Both the position numbers and the translations under genes were made by a program. A model generated the notes under the pieces. The model was not told where the DNA came from. It saw only the letters and a list, made by a program, of their open reading frames with translations, and did not search any database. Source: Saccharomycopsis fibuligera x Saccharomycopsis cf. fibuligera (lineage: Eukaryota; Ascomycota; Saccharomycetes; Ascoideales; Saccharomycopsidaceae). From it: 64,000 nt of DNA. The stretch lies in NCBI GenBank assembly GCA_001936135.1, contig CP012821.1, positions 868,001 through 932,000 of the forward strand, read 5' to 3'. Below are positions 33,049 through 45,400 of the stretch, one piece after another. Positions within the stretch are counted from its first letter, which is position 1. The number at the start of each line of letters is the position of its first letter.

Positions 33049-34389
33049 ATGACCGATATCAACACCTATAATACCTCCTCTAATATGCCATCTTCAAGAG
33101 ACAATTATTCTCCATTTGGTGGGAACATTCACGAATCCAATACCACTAACCATTATAGCAATACCAGCTTTCCCGGTCCGTCTTCATATGATCCATCGTC
33201 CTCCGGAGCAGCTTCAAGTCATATCCAATTACCAAGTCTCACTAAAGCTAGTAACATGTACCTGTCATACCAACAGCAGCAGCAAACCCAGCAACTGCCA
33301 CAGCAGTATCAGCAACTGCCATATCAACAGCAAAACACGTATCAGCAAATATTGCAACCACAGCAGCCGCTTTATGGTGCACCTGTTGCCCATCCATATG
33401 GTTCCGACCCTCGATTTGCAACTGCTGGTGGCCCAGCAACTATTTTTGATGATAAGTCTGGTATGATGGTATCTCTCAATGGAGGCTCCAATGGTGCCGC
33501 AGCTAATGGCTTTGGACTTGTACCAGGAACTGGAGTCTCTAATCTCCCACTTGGTGCTAACGGAACCTCAGCTGCTGGACTTACCAATACTGGGGCTGGA
33601 TTAGGACCACTTTCTCAAGAAAAAAAAAAGAGACCAAGAAGAAAGCATGATGAAATTGAAAGAATTTATCAATGCAATTGGAAGGGATGTACTAAAGGTT
33701 ATGGAACACTCAATCACTTGAATGCTCATGTCGCCACTCAAAGTCATGGTCCAAAGAGAAAACCAGAAGAATTTAAGGAAATTAGAGCCAAAATAAGAGA
33801 AAGAAAGAGAAAGGCACAAGAAAGTTTGAAAAAACAGAATCAAAGATCCGAAGCTGATGCCGCTGCTTCTGGCAACACTAATGTTTACGGCTCAGTGAAT
33901 GATTTTGCTTCTCATACCATTACATCCTCTATCAGTGCAAATGGATCCCCTATTACTGGTGCTTCGGTTGCTTCTACTGCTGCTACCGGTACCTCTTACG
34001 AAAACCCATATGGCGGCTCAACTTACAGTAACAGCTACAATCCTTTGAAGATTTATGGTCAACAGCAGCAGCCTCAGCAGAGTTATGCAACCAATCCACC
34101 TTATAATGCCAATTTCAGCTATCAACAGCAGTTTGCTACCACGACAAACAATTCTCACTCTGAGGCATACTCAGCTCCAGGTACTGCGGTCACTAATGGT
34201 TCAACATCCTCCTCGGGTGCTACTTCTGCTCCAACAGGAACACACAACGACGCCAGTGCCTCTAGTAGCCCCTTGCACACATACCCTTACTCAGAACCTA
34301 GCAGTTTAAGTTATGGGTACACTAGTGCTCCACCACCTCTTTCCAACCATTCAGACAATACCTCTTCAAGCCCAACATATCGTCATTGA
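33049..34389 (+). CDS. C2H2 zinc-finger transcription factor, Con7-like
   Basis: 446 residues, one exon. The single zinc finger is C-x4-C-x12-H-x5-H at Cys209, Cys214, His227 and His233, within the context YGTLNHLNAHV...QSHG, followed by PEEFKEIR and a basic stretch rich in Arg/Lys. This finger and its tail are the signature of the fungal family that includes Magnaporthe Con7, a nuclear factor needed for infection-related morphogenesis and cell-wall gene expression. The flanks are low complexity: Gln-rich tracts at about residues 74-106 and near 340-350, and Ser/Thr/Asn/Gly-rich tails, typical of activation regions. A basic cluster (KKKRPRRKH) just before the finger is a likely nuclear localisation signal. 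The role in this yeast is inferred. The gene is isolated, with about 8 kb and 5 kb of gene-free DNA on its two sides. Confidence 0.88.
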   Translation: MTDINTYNTSSNMPSSRDNYSPFGGNIHESNTTNHYSNTSFPGPSSYDPSSSGAASSHIQLPSLTKASNMYLSYQQQQQTQQLPQQYQQLPYQQQNTYQQILQPQQPLYGAPVAHPYGSDPRFATAGGPATIFDDKSGMMVSLNGGSNGAAANGFGLVPGTGVSNLPLGANGTSAAGLTNTGAGLGPLSQEKKKRPRRKHDEIERIYQCNWKGCTKGYGTLNHLNAHVATQSHGPKRKPEEFKEIRAKIRERKRKAQESLKKQNQRSEADAAASGNTNVYGSVNDFASHTITSSISANGSPITGASVASTAATGTSYENPYGGSTYSNSYNPLKIYGQQQQPQQSYATNPPYNANFSYQQQFATTTNNSHSEAYSAPGTAVTNGSTSSSGATSAPTGTHNDASASSSPLHTYPYSEPSSLSYGYTSAPPPLSNHSDNTSSSPTYRH

Positions 34390-37300
34390 TGATGGTATTT
34401 TTTGAATGTTGTTCTGCTTGCTCTTCTGTCATTTTCTGTTAATTTTTCCTTTGTTTCTTTATTTCAAGTTTATTTCTATGTTTGACATATATTAATTAAG
34501 TTATTTACATTTTTGATTTTTTGTTAGGTTTTGGTGTTTATATTTTCTTCAGGCTTGCTTTCTATTCTATTTTTCAGCTCTATTCACTATTTGGTACTCA
34601 TTCTGTAATTTGCAATACCTTTTAGCTTTTTTTTATCAATATAGCATTTACAATGGTTTATTCTGTTACCAATGTATTATGGCTTCGACCTTAATTTTTT
34701 TCTGTTTTTTTAAAAAACATAACTAATATGTGTAGGAAAACTACTACTTTCTAGTTGCGCTTGCTTTGTTATCCTTCATTGTATTGCTATACCCTTATTT
34801 TGGAGATGCTCGTTATGAGTACTTTACAAATATTTCAAATCTTTTAGAGAAGTTGTATGTTTTTGTTAATTGCTTGTATTCATTATTATACCACCAAGTC
34901 AGATATTGTAAAGAGCATAGTTTCTCGAACGATCGGAAACAATACAAACGCAGCAAACTAGAGACTAAGAATTGGCAAGTAGAAGAAATCCGTAATCGCT
35001 AATTTCTATGCCAAAAGATCTGAGACACCAGTCACGTACAAAAGTTCCTAGTTATTCTCAACTGCTAGTTGATTAGTTAGTTTCTTTTTTCTTGTTGTAA
35101 AAGTCTGTACTATTTGAAATACTTTGTCGTTACCCCAATTCTGTCTACCAATAGCCAGGCCATTGCTGTACTTAATCGTCAAACATGACTTTCGCGTAGC
35201 TAAGCAATCAAAGTATAGATAACGTCGCTTTTAAAGACTACCGTAAGGCATTGTTACAAATAAAATATGCTTCAGTTTGCTTACAGAAAAAAAAAAAAAA
35301 AAGTCAGACAAACAGATGAAGTCACTTTATTTCAGCACGCTTAGGTATTCAAATATCTATCTTCTCTTTTTTTTAAGACTATTTCGGGATGTGTATTGAA
35401 GATAGAGCGGTATTTATAATATACGTTAGATAGTGCTAGCCAAGTTAACGGGGCTAATATGTGCTTAAGCGAGTGTTCAATAGCTTTGAAACTAAATAAC
35501 GGTTTATTACAAAATCTATGTATTAGCGGCATTCATTTTTTTTTGTACTAATTTTGAGAAAATGGGATTAGACTTTGAGAACTGGAACATTGCTAAACAT
35601 TAGCAATTATTGAGTACTATATACAGTATAGTACAGTGGTTCCAATGTGCTTGTAGATTGGCAATATATTGTAGTGAATAAGGAAGATTTTGTAGCTATC
35701 GCATATTTCTTATTCTTAAGGCTTTTAAGTTGAGACCTTCCCAGATATATTGATGCAGGTGTAGCCTTTACTAGGCTTCGCTAAACAGCATCACCACAAT
35801 AGATTGAATGGAAGATCTTTGCTGTGAGAACATATAATGTTATTGGGTCTGATACAGCAAGGGGTAAAAATAGTTTGGACTAGTGAAGGTTTACGAAAAG
35901 ATAGTCGTAAACGGATGTGTGTCTACATAACAGTATACCCGCCTAACAGTGAAATAAATATCATGTAGCAACCTCAGTCGGTGTTTGCGTACACACAAAT
36001 CAGTTAAAAGGAGATTTCATATCTGGTGATTTCATATCTGGGAATATTGCATTGCCAGTGATTCGGGTTATAGGTGAGATAGCTGGACCGAATCTGTTAT
36101 TCTTTCAAAACGACGCAAATAATACCGAATTGAAAAGAAAAAGAAAAGAGAACGAAAACACCCTTAAAGCAAAGTTAACAGTGACTTGGTATGGGTAAAT
36201 CAAATTAATTATCAATTTCGTAATAGTCGTGGCACACGCATACATAGACAATGCAGTTGTGTTTCACACAAGAGGTTATCTCCGATAGATTTTATTTCTA
36301 CCACATACGACTGCAGTAATCGACAATAGAGCGCAAACTGGCAGCAAGTATATAAACACATATATTTGATATCTCAAATCTATTATTGTACACAAGATGA
36401 TACATTCCAGGTCTGGGGTCCTTTATTATTGTCGTTTCTATTGCAAGGCATCACGCCAAAAATGACCACACCTGAAAGCAGTGCCCGTACTGGACAATAG
36501 TCTTTGTTTGAAATGCAGTTTTCACTCGCTGCAAGGAACTCTTGCAGAGCGATAGAAAACAGAAAAAACTAAACGCACCACCACACGCACCGCGGCTCAC
36601 CGGACCACAAAAAATACAATTCAATGATAGACTCTTAACGCCGAGAGCCAATGACCGAAGTGGCCTAAGCCGCTTAACGGAAAACGGTTGACAAAGCTCA
36701 GAAACTTCAGCTTGCGCGGGTCAGCTATGCGGTAACCACGAATGCGGATTGGATGCCCGGCCTTCAAATATCCGCTTATAACCGCCATCAAATGTTATTC
36801 CACAAAATTGTACTTCGAGACTCGTAGCTGTAGCTTAAGTGTTGAGATACCAGGTAAAACTCTGCTCCAGCATTGTGCCATTATGAATATAAAATTGTAG
36901 CTGGTGGTTTGTGTTGCTCAAAAGCCAATAAGAAAAATTCACAGCAGCTTCTTCACTCTCTACGGTATCCATCCGGCCTAATTCTCCGTATACATACTAA
37001 AGTGCGAGGCCGGATAACCGCAGTCATGCAAAATTACGGGCAGTAGCACATTTGCCGAAATATAGAACTTCTGAAAGGAGGCTACTGGAAAGTGTATTTC
37101 ACAATTTTACCTCAAAAGTAAGAGCTAATGGGATGCTTTCTCTTCCAGAACATGTAGTATTTCTGAAGTATTTGCGATTCAATAGCTTTACCAATTGTAG
37201 TGCGGTGCAATGAGTGTTTTGTTCTATAGTGTATAGCAAACAATAGCTTTGGCAGCGACGCTAAAATAGCAGTTAGTGGGGTTGCCTTTCAAACAACGCA

Positions 37301-39411
37301 TTGGTTTTATGAACAAAGCCCGCCGCCCTTCAATCTTCGCTTCGGTTTTTTGCCGGCTAGCTGATTGATGGGGCTTCTCCCTGTTTTGGAAACCGCCTAA
37401 AATTTTTAAACGCAAATAAGTGCACGTGCAGAAGGGCGAGAAAGCCAGAAGGTCACCTATTGTCTTTCGTTACAACAATTGTATACAATAGCTATTTATA
37501 AGTCGCGTCCGCAATTAATGCGAGACGGCTTAACATAAATTTTGGTGCCATTGCACAAAACATATATTAGCGAAAATTGCCACTTTGGTCAGCATGCCCG
37601 TAAATTCTTGAAAGAGACAGGTGACAAAACAAAAGAAAATGCCCAAAACTCACTCGCCACATGAGTCAGAACTGCAGTGTGTGGGGGCGAGCACAAAAAT
37701 CGTCCCATCCAGTAATACCGCATCCAGTTCTCAAAACACTCTGTATGGAAAATAGTCTGCATAGAGTAACCATATATTCTTCACCAGTCATAACCTTCTT
37801 TCCACTAAGTAAAATACTGTCTATTTCACCAATATTACCCTGGTGTCTTGAGCCCGTTTATACAAATTGTATACGATATTGCCCACAGCTTTCGGTAGCA
37901 ACAATTGCCAATTGCGTTGACGTTTAGAAATGTTTCTCGAATATGCTTAGAACTAATATTTGCGTGTCTGGATTCCGGATTACAGAACTATGTATAGTTC
38001 GCACTCACAATCTTACAAGGCCAATTTGGATTCTGCGGTTTGGAATTTTTTTTCTGAAGCAGTAATTGAATTAATACAAGCAGATATTCCGTAACATTGA
38101 ACCAAATTTTTATATAAGTTTCTGATCCCTTTTAGCAATTTCAGTTGCCTTTTTTTTCTCATTGGCACGGCATTTACTTTGTACTTACTATTAATACGTC
38201 TTATTATCGCCACTTCTTAAATATAAACGCTACTACCTTTTGAAGAGGATGAACATTTGAATATGATCTTTCCCTCAATACAAAGCCAAATCATGAAGTT
38301 CGATAAAGCTGCAGGCTACATGGGAGAATTTTGTTGGATTATGATTAGTCACCTTGTGTCTTTAAAACAGATGATTCAGGATACTGTATTCTGCAGAATA
38401 TCGCAACTATCAGATGACTTTTAGATTCTGCGGGCCATGCAGAAACGTTTTTTTTTACCGTTTTTTTGAAAAATAAAATTTTAAGTCGCAGCTAGCAGTT
38501 TCTTTGTGATAACGTAAATGCATGCATTCACACATACATACACATTTACTATTTTCTGAATAATCGATCAGTAGATCAGATAATGGGTAGCATAAAGGGG
38601 TTAAAAAACAAATTTTTCTGAGATTTGGAAAGGCCCAATAGAGCGGATATGGCTGATTAAGGCACATTGTGCCCTGTGACACAAAGCAACAAAGACTTGT
38701 AAACGATAAAAGGTGCAAATAGAAGCAAGTTTCTCTGCTTCGACAGGTATTTAAATGCAACTCGTAAGGCTTTGTATATATCTGGCTAGACTTGGTTCCA
38801 TCAATTAGAGGGTGCTTATCAGACAGCGTGACATGTTTACTCTGCTGGCTATTGAACCAATACAGTGAAATAATATTAAATAGCTAAGTAAAAGTACTTT
38901 CAAGACTGCAAAAACAGAAACCATAGCAATTCGACCCTGAGGCAGATTCTTGCACTATTTTATATACTACCGGGATGGAATTGGGTCACGTAGACCAATA
39001 TGTTTGTGCAAAATGACGATAACAAATATCAGTTTGGGGAAAAGAGCAACAAAAAGCGATAAAAGCCATGTGTAACATGTCTTTGAGTTAATAGTCTGTT
39101 TGTGCGGCAAGTATTATCAGATAAATATAATACACAACTTCTTCTTTCTTTGTGTGTGGATTTCAAAATTCCCATGCTTCATGTAAGCTTTAAAGTAAAA
39201 AATAAAAAAGATTGTTATGCTATATTACACTCTATTAATTAATCATGCTGTCCAATCAATAATCCCAAATATTTGTAGAGTAAAAAAACCAAAAGAACAA
39301 AAACTACTGATAAGGTAACAAACAAACAAACAAACAAACAAAGTAAAAACAAACAAAATAAAAACAAACAAAATAAAAACAAACAAAAAAACAAACGAAG
39401 TGAAAAATAAG
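34390..39411. other. 5.0-kb region without recognisable genes
   Basis: 3' side of the Con7-like gene and 3' side of the first RasGAP gene. Open frames are all below about 105 codons and look random. No RNA gene was recognised. A T-rich stretch directly follows the Con7-like gene, as expected for its 3' UTR. It ends in a CAAA microsatellite. Confidence 0.6.
39317..39396 (+). repeat. CAAA-type microsatellite
   Basis: Imperfect run of CAAA units directly after the stop codon of the RasGAP gene. On its coding strand this is a TTTG-rich 3' UTR. Confidence 0.85.
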
Positions 39412-42400
39412 CTAAAACCTATGCAGAGCCTTTTCATCAGCGTCCTTCAAAGCACGGCAAAGTATCAAAGTGTTCGATGACTTTACAAAATCTTCAAAAT
39501 TTTCTTGCGACAAAGATTCATCGTAACTAAATTTCAAGTCTATTGTCTCCCACTTTATACCACACTGTGCCAAATATTCCTGATGTAGTGGTTTGGCTTT
39601 TGCATCATGATACTTCGGTTGCTTCAAAATGATACTAGCCCTAATTTGAATATTATTTATTGTCTGAACAACATCAAGCTTTGCTTCTTTCATTTTGCAA
39701 ATCTTCAAGCAATCGTCACTGATTATTGGGAATATTAACTCAGTGATAAAAGCATTTTTGGAAGTCAAATAATTAACCAATTGCAAAAATCTAACTTTCA
39801 TCTTTAAAGAAATATCGTCCATAACAAATAATTTCGACAATATAATTAATGTCAAATTAGCAGTTTGGCTTCCACTCAACATAAAATCAATAAAAATTTT
39901 AGGAACAAAAAGTTCTGAACCTACTTTAAAGTAGCTGAAGTCACTTTTGAGGCCGGTCGAATCTATGAGAATTTGAAATTCTTCGAAATTGTTGCAAGCT
40001 AAATATATTGGAATCATTGCTGCAAAACAATCCAAATTGACTTTATAATCACTATTTTCTTCAAAAAGTTTTCGCTCGTTATTTATTCTATTAGAGGCAA
40101 GAGTGGCAGCCTGACTAAGGTAATTCATCATTCGCCTTGCTGCCAACACTTTGCAACTGAGAAAACAAAGAAAAGCGTCACCCTGAAGCTCAAACTCCCA
40201 TCGGTTCCAAGTTATTTCATTTGTCATTGTTGATATTACAATACTTTCTTCCCTTAAAGTTTTATTCCAAATATCTTCGATCTTGTAAATACCCTTTTTA
40301 CTGAACGAAGTGAAAGCTCCTATAACAATGAAAAACCCGCAATTAAACAAGAGAATATTGTCGTATCGAATTAACAACAAACCCAACCATAAAATTATTC
40401 TGTGATAAATTGACTCATTAGATAGCCCCTCGGCAATCTTGCCAAGGTTGATCCACATCAGTATAATTGTGGCAAACATAGCATGATCCATGCTCCCATC
40501 CGTCATGCACCTGAAAATATTTAATAGATATTGTTTTACAAACAAATCATCAACTCCTAAATGTGATAAATGACCTAATAATCGCACTCCTTGAAGCTGG
40601 AATACCGAGTCATCATGACACACTAATCTGGTGGTAAGGTTAACAAGCCTGGAGCCCCAATTTCTACTTTCTCCCGAATGGATAAACTCTGGGATAGTTA
40701 AAATATCAGCAATAATACCGTTCAAAGGCTTGGAAGCATAGTAATTGGAATTGAATTCTGCAGACGTTTGCTTCGAATCATTTTCAAGAAAGTTTGTGGA
40801 ATTTGAGTTTAGGCCGAAAATGTACTCCCCCTTGTCCAGATTTAATATTTTGGTAACATTCTTCAAAGCTATATTAGAACCTTCTGAGAGTGTTCTGAAA
40901 AGCGCAAGCGTGTTTACTGTATTAACCATAAGCTGGCGCACCAAGTCTTTTGTCTTTTGTGTACCTGCCCGATGATAGACAGAGCAAATGAACAATATTT
41001 GAGGTAAAAACTTTTTCACTAAAAAAGCTTGATCAAAAAACAAACGTACACATGCTTTTAATAAAAAGCATATTTTGATCAAGTAAAGTTCGGATCTGGA
41101 CGACTGGCCTCGAATTGATTTTGAAAGTTTAGTACCGTTAATGAGATGATCAATAATGTCATTGCAAACCTTGTGTGTAGGGTACATAGTGACCAATGTT
41201 ACTAAATTGTCCCAGCTTTCATTTGATAATTCTTTATTTAAAACTTCTTTAACGACTTCTTCTATAATAATTCCAACAAAGGCATCATTCAGCAATAATT
41301 TTCTCCAAATATGAGGGTGCATCATAATTGAAGCAGAGCCTCTATCCGCAGTCTGCTTTAACATTACAGAAATTATATTTTGAACAATTTCCGGGCCATT
41401 AACGCCAGAGTTTAAAAAGACATGTTCATACAAATTATCTATCCATGGGCAAAGGATAGTAGAAATTTTGTAGCCATTTGGATCGGGAAGTGGAATATTG
41501 GCAAGAATGTAACAGAAAGCAGATATAATATCTGCAGTCAAGTGTCGGTTATCCCTTGCTGCCCTAGTAGCAAAGTTTCCAACAGCACAATAATCAGCAG
41601 GAGGGGCTGTAACAGGAAATGCCCAAACAAGCTTATTTGTGTTGCTAAAAGTAAGGTAGCCTTGCATTAAATATAATAACTCGTAAGAAATCTGTCTTGA
41701 AGACTCACTATCAGCAAGGAGACCTATACCTATTGAGACAAAGACTTCCCCTAGCAATTCATGCAAAACCAAAGGCTTCTGTGCTTTCTGCAATTTGCAA
41801 GTGTCGTTATACACGCTTTCGGGATATCTGCTAAGGTTTAAGTAATAGTTCCTAACAATTTCTTGTCTTTTGAAGCTAGCAAAGTACAACTTATCCTCAA
41901 ATAGAGTCAGATAAACTTCAAAAGTACCGGTTAGTTCTTTGTCATGCGTTTCTGTCATATTCTTCCAATCGATCAAAGGCTCCACATTGACAGTTTTGAA
42001 AGCCTTACTTATTCCAGCAAACTTAATTTTGTGTGTTTTATTTTTGCCATAGATAACATAGCGCGGTGTTATTCTTAAATTGATAGGTGAAGCCTGACCT
42101 GTATTGTTTTCTTCAATGCATAATACTTCATTGATGAGATCATTACCGCCCTCCAAAACATTATATGTCCAATCAGATAGGTTTAAAGAGTTGATGATTT
42201 TTTCATCATCAAAGACGGATAAAAATGAATATTTAACAAACCTTGGATTAAAAAAAAATTTTTCCGACTTTGACCATTTTTCTAAACTATTACTAACAAA
42301 CTTTTCAAGTTTGTCACTAATATTGACATAAATAACACCGGTGCATTTATTAGCAAGCTCTGGTGGGGCCAAAGCATTGATTGTTGTCATCAAATCGTCA

Positions 42401-45400
42401 AAACGGCTTGTAGACAGTAAATCGCTGTACATTGTGCAGTCAACGACAATATAGTATTTGTCAGTTGTTAAGCTGCAAAAAGCTTGAAATAATCGGGCAG
42501 CAACAATCTTTGGATCACATTTTAAATCTTTAAAAAAAGCATAAGTAAAAACAAAAACTTGAGTTCCGTCTTTGGCAAGGCCTTCGCGCATATAAGGTGC
42601 ACCAATTGTATCATAAAATTCGGGAGTTTGGAGGCTTCTATACACCAAGTCAAAAAGATGACCATATTTATCCCTGTGTTTTCTGATGAATTCACCAACG
42701 TCTGGATAAAACACTAAATTCCTATAGCTCAATCCCCCAAACATACTCTCAACCTTAGAATAGAGTTTATGTTGTTTCGCCAATGAAAACTTTGAAAATC
42801 TTGGATTTGTAAAAGCTTTGCGAAATCCTTGAGCATTATTGACCATAAACGTGTAGATTACATTTATATCATGCTCATTTACCTCCCTCAACTCTTGACT
42901 TGTTTGTACCGCAGAAATTTCAACAAGCGATATATCATTGATAAATTCTGTCACAGTATCGCAAAGTATCTGCATCTCTGCTTCTCGACCTTCAAAATAC
43001 GGGAACTTTTCTTTTGTCAAATTTCCATTGGAAGCGCTTTGTAAAGCTTTTGTTAATTGAATATAGCATCTTTTAGCTTTTGAGTTGCAATTGCCTGTAA
43101 CGAATCCAAGGTCTTCGGGATTGGCGATGGCAGGGCATACGAATCTCAAGAAGAAAAGAGTTCGTATTAACGAAGACCCTGTGCTATCATCATTTGTTAC
43201 GGCTAAAGCAGACCGTCTTAAAGAAAAGCACACTGCCTTGAATACAGCAGGAACTTTGTCTTTGGAACCGCAGATAGCATTCACAAGTAGCTTTAGATAA
43301 TGAAAATATTTGTCAGAATTATCTTTGTCTACTTGGTTTTCACCGTGATATAAATTAGCTTCAAAATAGTCTTGCTTCAGATTTAAAATGTCCATTACAT
43401 GTCCAGCAGTATTCCTTAAGTAATCTGTACAGTATCGCTTCGCAACTAACGACAAAATTTTCGTAGTTAAATTTGTACTGCGAAGCATATCTAAAGGTTT
43501 CATGCAAAGCTTGAGATCATAATCAATCAACGTTTGCAAACTGACTTTGGTGGTATTTGTGGCCTCAAAAATATTTAAAAGAGCATCACTTACTCTTCCA
43601 ACATCAATGGTGTGAGCTGCCTCTCGAATACTTATCAAATAATGCGAATTACAAATTGCTTCTTGTGCAAATTGGAGAAAAGAACGAGTCTGTACCAGTT
43701 GCTCCATCTCGTTGGTGTGCTTGAGGCCTAGCAACATGTTTTTCAAAATCTTCAAAAAGGCATTTTTCAAAACTATATTGTTATTCTTTATCAAATTAAA
43801 CATATAGTTAGTACCTACATCGTAATTGGACCTGGTCAAATTACTCAAAATGCTTATTGTTTCTGATGCAATTGTCTCGTTTTCAGCTGAAGTGAACCCT
43901 GCATTTTGTTGTAATGAATTATTATCAAAAGGAACAGTGCCTCGCGTGTCTAACACAGCTTTCTCAAGGACCCTAGAGTATATGTTATAGTACTTGCCAA
44001 GCATAACAGTTCTAAAAATGCTGACCTCTTTGATGTGCACAATATTGGCCCTTATTATGGGTAGGTTGGTCGTCAACGACGAGATAGAATCAAGCAAGTT
44101 AATAACAACCTCTTTGAACAAGCGAGCAACCTTAATAGCGTAATCATCCGTTTGGGCGATATCCAGTTCTTGGCCACCGTAACTTTGAATTAGCTTCGTA
44201 AGAAAATTTGATTCATCCTTGAAAAAACATAAATCTAGCCAATTAGTCAAAATATAAAGCATCTCATTTTTCCATAGTAAATATGTACCTTCAATTTTGA
44301 GTTCAGAATGTTTTCTGAATAAAACATTAAGAAATTTGATGACAGAAATCTTAATATCAGAATAACTTAAAGCAATATCAGCGGGATTCAGCTCTCCAAT
44401 TTGTTTTTTGATAAATAATCCGTACTGGTTTGAAATTATCGTTGTCAACGAATCTGAAATATCAATAATCCTTTCACTGTTTTGAAAAAGGATTGCCTCT
44501 GGTAGGCGTTTGAGAAGATGATCTAAAATGTAAACAAACGACAATATTGTTTCAGTTCTCTCGTGTATAAAAATTCCTGTTGTGGACCTTCTTGCAAGCC
44601 CCTTAAGCTCAACAACAAGAACCTTGTAGATGAGTATTGCACAATCAGGATGTACCTCATCTGCCAAAATGTTTTGGGCAATTCTTCGCTTTTGGGGATC
44701 CGCGTCTGCTAACAAAGTAAACATCTCATCAACAAATTCAGTTTCTAAATGGTTTCCGTTGCATTGTTCTGTAGAAGTTTCAAGACCACACATATTGGCA
44801 ATAAAAGTGGAGAAACTAAGTAAATACTCCAACTCTGACTCACTTGTCTCCAGGGAAAGGAATATACTTTGAAGCCTCGAGTGTGCTAGATCAAGCGCGT
44901 GGGACAACGTTTCAATGGATTTGATGATTTTTCGAACATAAAGTCCTTTTAACTTTTTCTGAAAAAATCTCTTACTTTTAACAATAACATCTTTATCGTC
45001 TGCTATAGCTTTAAAAAAATCAAATGAAATCTCTTCCCGTAGACCTTCACAAAAACCATTTTTCAACTCAAGAAACCCAATGAAAGTTTTAGTGATTACT
45101 TTCACAGTCTCATATGTTTGAATAGAAGCTGTGCATAGAAAGACAAATAAAAACGTTTCGTAAAATTTAAGAAGTTCAACAAAAAGCCTTGTTTTATCAG
45201 AATCGTACTCCCCAAATAGTTTTTCTAAATCGAGATCGAGAAGGTACTTTTCGTACACCGTTGAAATATATTGCTGCGCAAATGCAAATTGAATAGGATT
45301 TTTGCTGTCAGAAAGAGACTGGTTCATAAGCTCACCGACTAGAAGCTTCATGAAAGTGATACTTGCACAGAATATATGATACTTAAAATTATCAATAATA

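Noticed and set aside
33248-33439. Antisense and alternate-frame translations in the Con7-like gene
   Set aside because: Caused by CAG/CAA repeats of the Gln-rich tract read in other frames.
37661-37927. 88-codon open frame in the downstream gene-free region
   Set aside because: No domain, odd composition, no partner or conserved feature; length expected by chance.
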